Shown in pieces: positions 46,545-54,701 of a stretch of 64,000 nt of DNA (its first letter is position 1; the number at the start of each line of letters is the position of its first letter). This DNA is from Algibacter pacificus. GTDB taxonomy: Bacteria; Bacteroidota; Bacteroidia; Flavobacteriales; Flavobacteriaceae. The stretch is from contig NZ_VOGY01000002.1 of NCBI RefSeq assembly GCF_008033385.1, forward strand, positions 62,001 through 126,000, read 5' to 3'. The position numbers were made by a program, and so were the translations under genes. A model generated the notes under the pieces. It ran no database searches. It had not been told where the DNA came from and saw nothing but the letters and a program-made list of their open reading frames with translations.

Positions 46545-46868
46545 ATGTCAAAATACTCCGTACACCAACAACCTGTAGAAACCTTATTAAGTTGGATAAA
46601 ATCTGGCGAAATAGCCATACCAGAAATACAACGTCCTTTTGTTTGGAAAAGCGCAAAAGTTAGAGATTTAATAGATTCTTTATATCAAGGTTTTCCTGTT
46701 GGTTATATTATTACTTGGCGTAACCCAGATGTAAAACTTAAAAACGGAGAATTATCGGCTGGCAAAAAAGTATTAATAGATGGACAACAGCGTATTACAG
46801 CTTTAACTGCTGCGGTAGTTGGGCAACGGGTGTTAAATAAAAACTATAAAGAGATTAATAGCTGCTAA
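46545..46868 (+). pseudogene. N-terminal fragment of a DUF262 (GmrSD-type) protein
   Basis: 107 codons that match only the beginning of DUF262 nucleases: [55 protein letters not shown], then [20 protein letters not shown] (ParB-like NTPase/nuclease motifs QRPFVW and DGQQR). Complete members run to about 550-700 aa, and here the frame stops after KEINSC. So the downstream part was lost, probably when the AbiE pair inserted. It might still be translated as a free ParB-like domain. It lies 19 nt behind the ATPase gene. Confidence 0.8.
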
Positions 46869-46897
46869 AATTAGAACTTATTACGAGCAATTGTAGG

Positions 46898-46927
46898 TGT
46901 CAAGTTTTTTGCGCAAAAAACTTGACA
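46898..46927. promoter_or_regulatory. 30-bp perfect palindrome, operator of the AbiE pair
   Basis: Two 15-bp arms, TGTCAAGTTTTTTGC and its exact complement, meet without a spacer. The right arm ends in TTGACA and overlaps the -33 region of the abiEi promoter. AbiEi antitoxins are known to bind inverted repeats in their own promoter, so this is the likely autorepression site. It could also serve as a terminator for the truncated upstream gene, though no T-run follows. Confidence 0.75.
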
Positions 46928-46951
46928 ATTATAACAGGTTTTGTAAATTTG
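46922..46951 (+). promoter_or_regulatory. Promoter of abiEi
   Basis: TTGACA at 46922-46927 and TAAATTTG at 46944-46951 fit the Bacteroidota promoter form (-33 TTG, -7 TAnnTTTG) with a TTG-to-TA distance of 22 bp. The -7 box ends 4 nt before the ATG, so the transcript would start at or next to the start codon (leaderless). Confidence 0.6.
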
Positions 46952-46955
46952 TAAC

Positions 46956-47678
46956 ATGAGTATTACAGCACAAATAACAGATGAAATTAAAAACATACCC
47001 ATTGGTAAAACATTTGGGTATAAAGACCTTAATGTATCTTCTAAAAAAATAACCACTGCAGCAAAAGTAATAGAGCGATTAATAAAAAAAGGCGTCATAA
47101 AAAAAATAGCTAAAGGCACTTTTTACAAACCAGAAAAAACTGTTTTTGGAGAATTAAAACCAAGTGAAAACGAAATAATTAAACCTTATTTGTTTGAAAA
47201 AGGAAAACGTATAGCTTATATAACCGCAGAATTATTATACAACCAACTAGGTTTAACAACGCAAATACCCGCAACTATAAAAATTGCCTCTTTAAAAAGA
47301 ATATATATTAATAAAGGAGCTATAAAAGCAAAACCAGTTAAAAGTTATGTAGAAGTAACTGATGAAAATTTTTACATACTTGGCTTACTTGATGCCATTA
47401 AAGATTTTAAAAAAATCCCAGATTTAGACACGAATAATGCTTTAAAAAGGTTGGGCTATCTCATTGAAAATTTAGAAATAAAACAGTTAGATTTATTAAT
47501 GAAATTAGCGTTAAAATATCCACCAAGAGCAAGAGCATTATTAGGAGCAATAGCTCAAAACTTAGAGATTAATTTAGATTTAACTATATTAAAAAATAGT
47601 TTAAATCCTTTGTCTGAATATAAATTAGGGATTTCAAAAAAAGAATTACCTACAAGCACCAATTGGAATATCGTATGA
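46956..47678 (+). CDS. AbiEi-type antitoxin (DUF6088 family)
   Basis: 240-aa protein. An N-terminal winged-helix domain (GKTFGYKDLNVSSKKITTAAKVIERLIKKGVIKKIAKGTFYKP, about 17-60) binds DNA, and the C-terminal domain (GKRIAYITAELLYNQLGLTTQIPATIKIASLKRIYI) has the AbiEi antitoxin look. As a type IV antitoxin it would repress its own promoter through the 30-bp palindrome and counteract the toxin. The stop overlaps the toxin start as ATGA. It sits between the restriction specificity and restriction subunit genes. Confidence 0.85.
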   Translation: MSITAQITDEIKNIPIGKTFGYKDLNVSSKKITTAAKVIERLIKKGVIKKIAKGTFYKPEKTVFGELKPSENEIIKPYLFEKGKRIAYITAELLYNQLGLTTQIPATIKIASLKRIYINKGAIKAKPVKSYVEVTDENFYILGLLDAIKDFKKIPDLDTNNALKRLGYLIENLEIKQLDLLMKLALKYPPRARALLGAIAQNLEINLDLTILKNSLNPLSEYKLGISKKELPTSTNWNIV

Positions 47679-48652
47679 GGTTACATCAAAATGAAGAATT
47701 ATTTAGACAAGCCATTATATCTACTTCTCAAAAAATTGGAATAGCAGAAATATATATAGAAAAGGATTATTGGGTATGTTATGCGTTGCATCTTATTTAT
47801 AATAGCGCAATAAAAGATGCCGTTATTTTTAAAGGTGGTACAGCATTGTCTAAATGCAATCAATTAATAGAACGTTTTTCTGAAGATATAGATTTAGTGG
47901 TATTGCGTAAGGACGGAGAATCTGGAAACCAACTTAAAAACAAATTAAAGAAAATAACTAATGCAGTAGGAAAACCGTTTAAAGAGGAATATGTTGAAGG
48001 TGTTACTAATAAAATGGGTATGATACGTAAAGTAGCATATAATTACCCCAAAGCATTTAAAGGCGATTTTGGACAAGTAAGAGATCAAATAATAATTGAA
48101 GCCACTTGGTTAGGTAATTTTGAACCTTACACTACAAAAAAAACAGCAACATATATACACGATATGATGTTGGCTTCGAACCAAGAAATACTAGTGCAAA
48201 AATATAATTTGATGCCTTTTGAATTACTTGTATTAGATGCAAGAAGAACTTTATGCGAAAAAATAATGAGTTTAGTACGTTTTTCGCATACAGAAACTGC
48301 AATTGTAGATTTAAACAATAAAATTAGACATCTTTATGATATTCATCAATTATTAAAGAACGACGAGATTAAAACTTTTTTTGAATCTGAAAAATTTTAT
48401 GAAATGCTTCTTAAAGTTGCACAAGACGATGTACAAAGTTTTAGAAACAATAATACATGGTTAAATCACCATCCAAAAGAGGCTATACTATTTAAAGCAC
48501 CTAAAGATACTTGGAGTAAATTAGAAAACACGTATGTAAATAGTTTTAGCAATTTAGTATATGGTGAATTGCCTAATGAAAATGAGGTGTTAAAGACAAT
48601 ACAAACCGTATCTGCAAGATTAGAAGGTGTAACATGGAGTATAAAAGTATAA
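47675..48652 (+). CDS. AbiEii-type nucleotidyltransferase toxin
   Basis: 325-aa toxin of the AbiEii/AbiGii family. The nucleotidyltransferase core AVIFKGGTALSKCNQLIERFSEDIDLVVLRK (GGTxLSK and SxDID motifs) lies at about 49-80. Members of the family transfer nucleotides to tRNA and stop growth. I chose the ATG at 47675, which overlaps the antitoxin stop (ATGA), over a TTG 12 nt earlier. hsdR starts 4 nt after the stop, so toxin and restriction subunit are almost certainly on one mRNA. Confidence 0.9.
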   Translation: MRLHQNEELFRQAIISTSQKIGIAEIYIEKDYWVCYALHLIYNSAIKDAVIFKGGTALSKCNQLIERFSEDIDLVVLRKDGESGNQLKNKLKKITNAVGKPFKEEYVEGVTNKMGMIRKVAYNYPKAFKGDFGQVRDQIIIEATWLGNFEPYTTKKTATYIHDMMLASNQEILVQKYNLMPFELLVLDARRTLCEKIMSLVRFSHTETAIVDLNNKIRHLYDIHQLLKNDEIKTFFESEKFYEMLLKVAQDDVQSFRNNNTWLNHHPKEAILFKAPKDTWSKLENTYVNSFSNLVYGELPNENEVLKTIQTVSARLEGVTWSIKV

Positions 48653-48656
48653 GGTA

Positions 48657-51600
48657 ATGAGCAAATTCACAGAAGCACAACTAGAAAACGTTTTTATAGA
48701 GTTATTGGGTAATGAAGGTATACCGCATGTACTTGGTAATACCATTACAAGAAAACCAGAAGAGGTGCTTATTAAAGCAGATATTAAAAACTACCTGCAA
48801 AACCAATATAAAAAAGAGCATATTACAGATGCCGAAATTAATTCGGTTATCCGTAAGCTAGAAGTCTTTAGTGCTTCCGATTTGTACGAGTCTAACAAAC
48901 AAATCATGAAATTGGTATGTAATGGTTTTCAGTTAGAGCGCGAAGACCGTTCTAAAAAAGACTTATATATTCATCTTATAGATTATTCAGAATTAGATAA
49001 TAACACTTATAAAATAGTAAACCAATTAGAAATTTACGGTTACGAAAAACGTATTCCAGATGGTATTTTATACATCAATGGTTTACCTTTAGTGGTCTTT
49101 GAATTTAAAACAGCAATAAGAGAGAATGTTACAATACATAATGCATATACTCAAATAACTACACGTTATAAAAAAGATATACCAGAATTATTTAAATACA
49201 ATGCCTTTTGCGTGATTAGTGATGGTGTGAACAGTAAAATGGGTTCGTTTTTTTCTAACTATGAGTTTTATTATGCATGGCGTAAAGTTTTAGGTTTAGA
49301 CAAGGAAGTAGATGGTATAAATAGTATGTACACCATGATACAAGGTTTGTTTAATAAAAACAGACTGCGCGAGGTAATCCACAACTTTATATACTTTCCA
49401 GATTCTAACAAACACGAGTTAAAAATTGTGTGTCGTTATCCGCAATATTATGCAGCTACAAAATTATTAGAGAACATAAAACTGCATCAAAAGCCAAAAG
49501 GCGATGGTAAAGGTGGAACCTATTTTGGAGCCACAGGTTGTGGTAAAAGTTATACCATGTTATTTTTGTCTAGACTGCTTATGCGTAGTCCGTATTTTAA
49601 AAGTCCTACCTTAATCATTATTACAGATCGTACAGATTTAGACGACCAGTTATCAGGGCAATTTACAAATGCTAAAGAATATGTTGGCGATAATAATATT
49701 ATTAGAGTACAAAGCAGAAGCAAATTAAAAGAATTGCTTCAAAACCGTAAAAGTGGTGGCGTATTTTTAACAACCATACACAAATTTACAGAACACTTAG
49801 ATGTACTAACAGATAGAACAAATGTTATTTGCATTTCAGACGAAGCACATAGAAGTCAAATAAATTTAGATCAAAAAATAAAGGTTACAGAATATGGTGT
49901 AGAAAAAACCTATGGTTTTGCTAAATACCTACATGATTCATTACCAAATGCAACGTATGTTGGTTTTACGGGGACACCAATTGATGCCACGTTAAGTGTA
50001 TTTGGAGATATTATAGATTCTTACACCATGACAGAGTCTGAGAAAGATGATATTACAGTAAGAATTGTATATGAAGGTCGTGCAGCAAAGGTAGTTTTAG
50101 AAAACAAGAAGCTTTACGAAATAGAAGAATATTACAGAATGTGCGCAGAAGAAGGCGCTAATGATTATCAAATAGAAGAAAGTAAAAAGGCTTCGGCTAA
50201 TATGAATGCTATTATAGGCGATCCAGACCGATTAAAAGCCGTAGCGGAAGATTTTGTAAAACATTATGAAACCAGAATAACAGAAGGCGCAACCCTAAAA
50301 GGGAAAGCCTTGTTTGTGTGTAGCTCTAGACCCATAGCATTTCATTTATACAAAGAAATTATTGCTTTACGTCCAGAATGGGCAGAAGTAAAAGCTTTTG
50401 AAGAGGGTTCAATTTTAACAGAAAAAGAAAAGAAGGAAATCAAACCTATGGAGCGCATTAAAATGATAATGACGCGTGGTAAAGACGACCCAAAGGAGAT
50501 GTACGATTTATTGGGAACAAAAGACGATAGAAAAGAATTAGATAGACAATTTAAAAGCGAAAAGTCTAACTTTAAAATTGCTATTGTAGTAGATATGTGG
50601 TTAACAGGTTTTGATGTGCCTTTTTTAGATACCATGTATATAGACAAACCCATACAGCAACACAATTTAATACAAACCATTTCTAGAGTAAATAGAAAAT
50701 ATAAAACCAAATCCAAAGGCTTAGTGGTGGATTATATAGGCTTTAAAAAACAAATGAATTTAGCCTTAAAACAGTATTCTGCGGTCGATGGGCAAAACTT
50801 TGAAGATATTGAAACCTCTATTATTGTTGTCAAAGATCAATTAGATTTATTGGAAAAACTATTTCATAAATTTGATGCCTCCGATTATTTTTCAAGAGAA
50901 GGTAGTAAACAATTAGAGTGCTTAAATCAAGGTGCGGAGTTTGTACAGCGTACTAAGAACATAGAAACGCGTTTTATGAATATTGTAAAACGCTTAAAAG
51001 CGGCTTATGATATATGTTGCGGAGCAGAAGCCTTTACAGAAATTCAAAAAGATTATATTCATTTTTATTTAGCGATACGTTCCATAGTATTTAAGCTTAC
51101 TAAAGGCAACGCTCCAGATACGGCACAAATGAATGCGAGAGTTCGAGAGCTCATTAAAGAAGCTTTGCAGAGTGATGGTGTGGAGGAAATTTTTAAGCTA
51201 GGAGAAGATACTCAAAATGAAATAGATATTTTTGATGATGCGTATTTGGCAAAAATTGAAAAAATAAAATTACCAAATACTAAAATAAAACTCTTGCAAC
51301 AGCTATTGCTAAAAGCGATTGATGAATTAAAGAAAACCAACAAAATGCAAGGGATTGATTTCTCTAAAAAATTTAAAAGTATCGTCGATAAATATAACGA
51401 GCGAAGTGAACCAGATATTTTACAAAGTAACGTTTTAGAAGATTTTACAGATGAAATTATTGACTTATATCATGAAATGAGAAAAGAAAAAGATTCTTTT
51501 CAAGGTATGGGCATCGATTTTGAGGAAAAGGCATTCTATGATATATTAAAAGCGATTGCGCATAAATATGATTTTGATTATCCAGAGGAAAAATTAATTC

Positions 51601-51800
51601 ATTTAGCTAAAGAAGTTAAGAAAGTAGTTGATGATAAAGCCAAATATACCGATTGGAATCAAAGAGACGATATTAAAGCAGAATTAAAAGTAGATTTGAT
51701 TATTCTTCTAGCAGAAAACGATTATCCGCCTATTACTAAAGATGAAGTTTTTAAAGAAATTTTTGAGCAAGCAGAAAATTTTAAGAAAAATAATTTATAG
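48657..51800 (+). CDS. hsdR: Type I restriction endonuclease subunit HsdR
   Basis: 1047-aa restriction/translocation subunit. The N-terminal nuclease domain contains PLVVFEFKTAIREN (PD-ExK-type Glu-x-Lys). Two RecA-like motor domains have Walker A FGATGCGKSYTM, motif II ICISDEAHRSQ, motif III GFTGTPID, and the later motifs VVDMWLTGFDVPFLDTMYIDKP and IQTISRVNRKYKTKSKGLVVDY. The C-terminal helical domain carries the DUF3387-like region. It looks intact. Unlike in usual loci, it is separated from hsdM/hsdS by 3.9 kb of other defence genes and follows the AbiEii toxin by 4 nt. Confidence 0.97.
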   Translation: MSKFTEAQLENVFIELLGNEGIPHVLGNTITRKPEEVLIKADIKNYLQNQYKKEHITDAEINSVIRKLEVFSASDLYESNKQIMKLVCNGFQLEREDRSKKDLYIHLIDYSELDNNTYKIVNQLEIYGYEKRIPDGILYINGLPLVVFEFKTAIRENVTIHNAYTQITTRYKKDIPELFKYNAFCVISDGVNSKMGSFFSNYEFYYAWRKVLGLDKEVDGINSMYTMIQGLFNKNRLREVIHNFIYFPDSNKHELKIVCRYPQYYAATKLLENIKLHQKPKGDGKGGTYFGATGCGKSYTMLFLSRLLMRSPYFKSPTLIIITDRTDLDDQLSGQFTNAKEYVGDNNIIRVQSRSKLKELLQNRKSGGVFLTTIHKFTEHLDVLTDRTNVICISDEAHRSQINLDQKIKVTEYGVEKTYGFAKYLHDSLPNATYVGFTGTPIDATLSVFGDIIDSYTMTESEKDDITVRIVYEGRAAKVVLENKKLYEIEEYYRMCAEEGANDYQIEESKKASANMNAIIGDPDRLKAVAEDFVKHYETRITEGATLKGKALFVCSSRPIAFHLYKEIIALRPEWAEVKAFEEGSILTEKEKKEIKPMERIKMIMTRGKDDPKEMYDLLGTKDDRKELDRQFKSEKSNFKIAIVVDMWLTGFDVPFLDTMYIDKPIQQHNLIQTISRVNRKYKTKSKGLVVDYIGFKKQMNLALKQYSAVDGQNFEDIETSIIVVKDQLDLLEKLFHKFDASDYFSREGSKQLECLNQGAEFVQRTKNIETRFMNIVKRLKAAYDICCGAEAFTEIQKDYIHFYLAIRSIVFKLTKGNAPDTAQMNARVRELIKEALQSDGVEEIFKLGEDTQNEIDIFDDAYLAKIEKIKLPNTKIKLLQQLLLKAIDELKKTNKMQGIDFSKKFKSIVDKYNERSEPDILQSNVLEDFTDEIIDLYHEMRKEKDSFQGMGIDFEEKAFYDILKAIAHKYDFDYPEEKLIHLAKEVKKVVDDKAKYTDWNQRDDIKAELKVDLIILLAENDYPPITKDEVFKEIFEQAENFKKNNL

Positions 51801-51805
51801 TTATT

Positions 51806-52012
51806 CTACAAAGCAAAAAAAGAATAAACCACCTCCCCAGTATCTATATCAAAATAGGGTAGCGCACCATTATGTCGTTGTTGGAGATTGGTAATTTTAT
51901 GATAGCGATTGAGAAGCTGGTTTTTTAGGTTTTCCAAAATCCCTTTAGTTGCGGGGCGGTGTTCGGATAAAATAAGACCTAAGTTATAACCAAACAAAAA
52001 AGCCAAGAACAA
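51806..52012 (-). pseudogene. C-terminal gene fragment beside tRNA-Met, unknown
   Basis: A 68-codon minus-strand frame with no ATG; its first codons run through the tRNA terminator. The rest (SEHRPATKGILENLKNQLLNRYHKI...GALPYFDIDTGEVVYSFF) reads like real protein with richer GC codons than its surroundings. It looks like the tail of a gene whose front was lost, perhaps when the island formed next to the tRNA. I do not recognise the family. It is convergent with hsdR. Confidence 0.35.
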
Positions 52013-52020
52013 AATTCTTG
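51995..52020 (-). terminator. Terminator of tRNA-Met
   Basis: Stem CAAGAA/TTCTTG (52004-52009 and 52015-52020). On the minus strand it is followed by GC and a six-T run. It lies about 20 bp beyond the 3' end of the tRNA. Confidence 0.75.
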
Positions 52021-52040
52021 ACTTTCTCTGGTTTTACTTG

Positions 52041-52114
52041 TAGCGAGAGCGGGGCACGATCCCGCGACCTCCGAGTTATGAATCCGACGCTCTAACCAGC
52101 TGAGCTACCTCGCC
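52041..52114 (-). tRNA. tRNA-Met (anticodon CAT)
   Basis: Minus-strand cloverleaf of 74 nt starting GGCGAGGTAGCTCAG, anticodon loop TTCATAA, T-arm GCGGGATCGTGCCCCGC. The acceptor stem pairs with two G-T wobbles. The anticodon stem has an apparent A-C mismatch next to the loop. CAT could in principle be the precursor of tRNA-Ile2, but the sequence looks like elongator tRNA-Met. Confidence 0.9.
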
Positions 52115-52249
52115 ATGTGCATTTCTGCGGGTGCAAAGATAGAAACATAATTAGATTACACAAATAATAGTTGCGAAAAATATTATTAAATTTTCTGTGG
52201 TACTTCTTAATTAATGTATATATTGTGAACATAAAGTTTAAATTATAAT

Positions 52250-52642
52250 ATGGACGAGAAAATTAAATATACTATAGAATTTCCTATACAGGCATCACCA
52301 CAATTGCTATACCAGTATGTATCAACACCTTCAGGGTTGTCAGAGTGGTTTGCCGATAATGTAAATTCAAGAGGCGAGTTGTTTACTTTTATTTGGGATG
52401 GTAGCGAAGAACAGGCAAAATTATTAAACAAAAAAAGCGGTGAACGTATTAAATTTAGATGGTTGGAAGATGAAGAAGAAGGCGATCCATACTTTTTTGA
52501 AATAAGAATTCAAGTTGATGAGATAACAAAAGATGTTTCTTTAATGGTTACCGATTTTGCAGAAGAAGATGAAGTTGATGAAGCTAAAATGCTATGGAGC
52601 AATCAAATTTCAAGTTTAAAGCAAGTATTAGGCTCAGCATAA
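52250..52642 (+). CDS. START-like (SRPBCC) domain protein
   Basis: 130-aa protein of the START/SRPBCC helix-grip superfamily: KIKYTIEFPIQASPQLLYQYVSTPSGLSEWFADNVNSRGELFTFIWDGSEEQA followed by IKFRWLEDEEEGDPYFFEIRI. This single-domain form is near-universal in Flavobacteriia, with unknown function and a hydrophobic pocket as the likely ligand site. It is followed by a terminator hairpin that runs up to the start codon of the next gene. Confidence 0.88.
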   Translation: MDEKIKYTIEFPIQASPQLLYQYVSTPSGLSEWFADNVNSRGELFTFIWDGSEEQAKLLNKKSGERIKFRWLEDEEEGDPYFFEIRIQVDEITKDVSLMVTDFAEEDEVDEAKMLWSNQISSLKQVLGSA

Positions 52643-52664
52643 TAAAATAAAGTATAATTTCAAT

Positions 52665-52672
52665 TATATTTG
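52665..52672 (+). promoter_or_regulatory. Possible -7 promoter box (TATATTTG) of the aminotransferase gene
   Basis: TATATTTG matches TAnnTTTG exactly. Transcription from it would start at about 52677-52680, inside the left arm of the terminator hairpin, so the new transcript could not form the full hairpin. No clear -33 TTG was seen. Confidence 0.45.
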
Positions 52673-52674
52673 TT

Positions 52675-52708
52675 CCCGTTTTCACATTAAAAGAAAACGG
52701 GATTTTTT
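52675..52708 (+). terminator. Terminator abutting the next start codon
   Basis: Perfect 9-bp stem CCCGTTTTC/GAAAACGGG (52675-52683 and 52693-52701), then ATTTTTT directly joined to the ATG at 52709. It should end transcripts of the START-like gene. Confidence 0.85.
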
Positions 52709-53557
52709 ATGGTAAATTTTAACGGAAATATTTTAGAAAAAAATGCGCTATTATCTATTAATAATAGGGGGTTTTCATACGGCGATGCTTTATTTGAAAC
52801 AATAAAAGTATCTTATGGCAAACTACTGTTTTGGGAAGATCATTACTTTAGGCTTATGGCTTCTATGCGAATTATGCGTATGGAAATTCCCATGAACTTT
52901 ACCATGGAGTTTTTAGAAGCACAAATATTAGAAACTTTAAAATCTAATCATTTAACAGGGACCTCTTCGCGCGTCAAATTAACGGTGTTTAGAAATGAAG
53001 GTGGCTTATATTTACCAGAAATCAATACTGTTAGTTTTTTAATAACGACTAAGGCTTTGGATACCGATTTTTATATTGTGAATGATGATTTTTACGAGGT
53101 CGATTTGTTTAAAGATTACTATGTGTCGCCAAGTTTATTATCTACCTTAAAAACAAATAATAAAGCCTTAAATGTAGTTGGTAGTATCTATGCCAAAGAA
53201 AATAAATTGGATAATTGTTTTGTTTTAAATACCGATAAGCAGGTGGTAGAAGCTTTAAACGGAAATGTTTTTCTTGTAAAAGGACAGGTTATAAAAACAC
53301 CTCCAATTAGTAATGGTTGTTTAAAAGGCGTGATGAGAAAGCAAATTATAGAACAGGCTAAAAGTTTATCAGATTATGAACTTGTAGAAGCGCCAATTTC
53401 TCCTTTTGAATTACAAAAAGCCGATGAGATTTTTATTACAAACGTTATTGTTGGCATGCAATCGGTAACGAAATACAGAAAAAAAGTATTTACTTCCGAA
53501 GTGGCTAAACTTTTAATTCAGAAATTAAATATTAAAATAAGACTGGGATCAAACTAA
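52709..53557 (+). CDS. Class IV aminotransferase (PabC/BCAT-like)
   Basis: 282-aa PLP enzyme of fold type IV. N-terminal signature SINNRGFSYGDALFETIKV (about 16-34); PLP-binding Lys most likely Lys148 in LLSTLKTNNKALNVV; C-terminal ISNGCLKGVMRKQIIE and EIFITNVIVGMQSV. The length and the YGDALFETI start suit aminodeoxychorismate lyase (PabC, folate pathway) better than branched-chain aminotransferase, but D-amino-acid transaminase is also possible. Its stop directly adjoins the stop of the convergent YqgE gene. Confidence 0.85.
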   Translation: MVNFNGNILEKNALLSINNRGFSYGDALFETIKVSYGKLLFWEDHYFRLMASMRIMRMEIPMNFTMEFLEAQILETLKSNHLTGTSSRVKLTVFRNEGGLYLPEINTVSFLITTKALDTDFYIVNDDFYEVDLFKDYYVSPSLLSTLKTNNKALNVVGSIYAKENKLDNCFVLNTDKQVVEALNGNVFLVKGQVIKTPPISNGCLKGVMRKQIIEQAKSLSDYELVEAPISPFELQKADEIFITNVIVGMQSVTKYRKKVFTSEVAKLLIQKLNIKIRLGSN

Positions 53558-54118
53558 TTAATTATAACTGGGGTGTTCGGGAGCATTAGACCAAATGCTG
53601 TATTCGCCACCAAACTCTAACATTTTTTCTTTCCAAAAATACTTATAGCTTTTTTCGATAACATCTTTTTTGTAGATATTCTCGGTAACTACCCAGGAAT
53701 TAGCTTTTAGTTCGCTGGCTAATTGGTTGCTGTCCCAACCAGAATAGCCTAAAAAGAATTTTATATCGTTTTCATTAACGGTATTATTAGCAATTAATTC
53801 GGCTACTTTATTAAAATCGCCACCCCAATAAATCCCTAAAGATATTTCTATACTGTTGGGGATTAAATGCGGAATTTTATGTATAAAATAGAGGTTGTCT
53901 TGTTCAACAGGACCTCCGTTATAGACTCTAAAGTTAGCTTCAACTTCTGGTATTAAGTCGTTTATGGTATATTCTAAAGGTTTGTTTAGTATAAAACCAA
54001 TAGAACCTTCAATAGAATGATCTGCTAATAAAACAATGGAACGGTTAAATGAAACATCACCAATAATAGCAGGTTCAGCAATTAATAAATCACCTTTTTT
54101 TGGTTGCGTAGTTACCAT
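53558..54118 (-). CDS. YqgE/AlgH family protein
   Basis: 186-aa protein of the YqgE/AlgH family: KKGDLLIAEPAIIGDVSFNRSIVLLADHSIEGSIGFILNKP (about 7-47) and the later GPVEQDNLYFIHKIP and FLGYSGWDSNQLASELKANSWVV are diagnostic. It is cytoplasmic with no signal peptide, and its molecular role is not settled. It is convergent with the aminotransferase, with no bases between the two stop codons, and lies downstream of HU on the same strand behind the HU terminator. Confidence 0.95.
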   Translation of the reverse strand: MVTTQPKKGDLLIAEPAIIGDVSFNRSIVLLADHSIEGSIGFILNKPLEYTINDLIPEVEANFRVYNGGPVEQDNLYFIHKIPHLIPNSIEISLGIYWGGDFNKVAELIANNTVNENDIKFFLGYSGWDSNQLASELKANSWVVTENIYKKDVIEKSYKYFWKEKMLEFGGEYSIWSNAPEHPSYN

Positions 54119-54183
54119 ATATATAGGATTTAGTAATTAAATCTAATATTAATTTATTAAAAAAGCAAGTCTTTAAGGAATAT

Positions 54184-54217
54184 ATAAAAAAAATGCCTTC
54201 AAAAATTGAAGGCATTT
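54184..54217 (-). terminator. Terminator of HU gene
   Basis: Perfect 12-bp stem AAATGCCTTCAA/TTGAAGGCATTT (54191-54202 and 54206-54217) with a 3-nt loop. On the minus strand it is followed by a run of T. Confidence 0.9.
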
Positions 54218-54240
54218 AATATGTGTTATGGAGTAACTAA

Positions 54241-54513
54241 TTAGTTTACTGCATTTGATAAATCTGCTCCAGCTTTAAACTTTACAACATTTTTAGCTTT
54301 TATTTTGATAGTTTCACCTGTTTGTGGGTTTCTTCCATCTCTAGCCGCTCTTTTAGAAACTGACCAAGATCCAAAACCTACTAAAGAAACTCTGTTACCT
54401 TTTTGTAAAGCACCTTCAATTTCAATAATAGCGCATTCTAAAGCTTTTTTAGCAGCTGCTTTAGTAATTCCTGCGTGTTCTGCCATAGCATCGATTAAAT
54501 CTGTTTTGTTCAT
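54241..54513 (-). CDS. HU-family histone-like DNA-binding protein
   Basis: 90-aa nucleoid protein. Helical dimer part MNKTDLIDAMAEHAGITKAAAKKALECAIIEIEGALQKGNRVSLVGFGSWSV and the beta arm RAARDGRNPQTGETIKIKAKNVVKFKAG carry the family signature with the Pro of NPQTG that wedges DNA. It is monocistronic, with a good promoter and terminator, as expected of an abundant protein. Confidence 0.97.
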   Translation of the reverse strand: MNKTDLIDAMAEHAGITKAAAKKALECAIIEIEGALQKGNRVSLVGFGSWSVSKRAARDGRNPQTGETIKIKAKNVVKFKAGADLSNAVN

Positions 54514-54567
54514 AATATAAATTTTAATTATTAATAAATGGATTAAACGTTTTTGTTAATACCTATA

Positions 54568-54597
54568 CAAATTTATACGGATTATGCAATAAAGCAA
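54568..54597 (-). promoter_or_regulatory. Promoter of HU gene
   Basis: On the minus strand TTG (54595-54597) is followed after 19 bp by TAAATTTG (54568-54575), an exact Bacteroidota -33/-7 pair. The 5' untranslated region would be about 50 nt. Confidence 0.65.
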
Positions 54598-54701
54598 GCA
54601 ATAGCGAGGGAAATCCATAATTTTGTTGATAACTTCCTACATTTGTTAATAAAGCTTAGTGAATTTACCAAATTTTTAATTTCATTAGTAATTGCAGGGC
54701 T

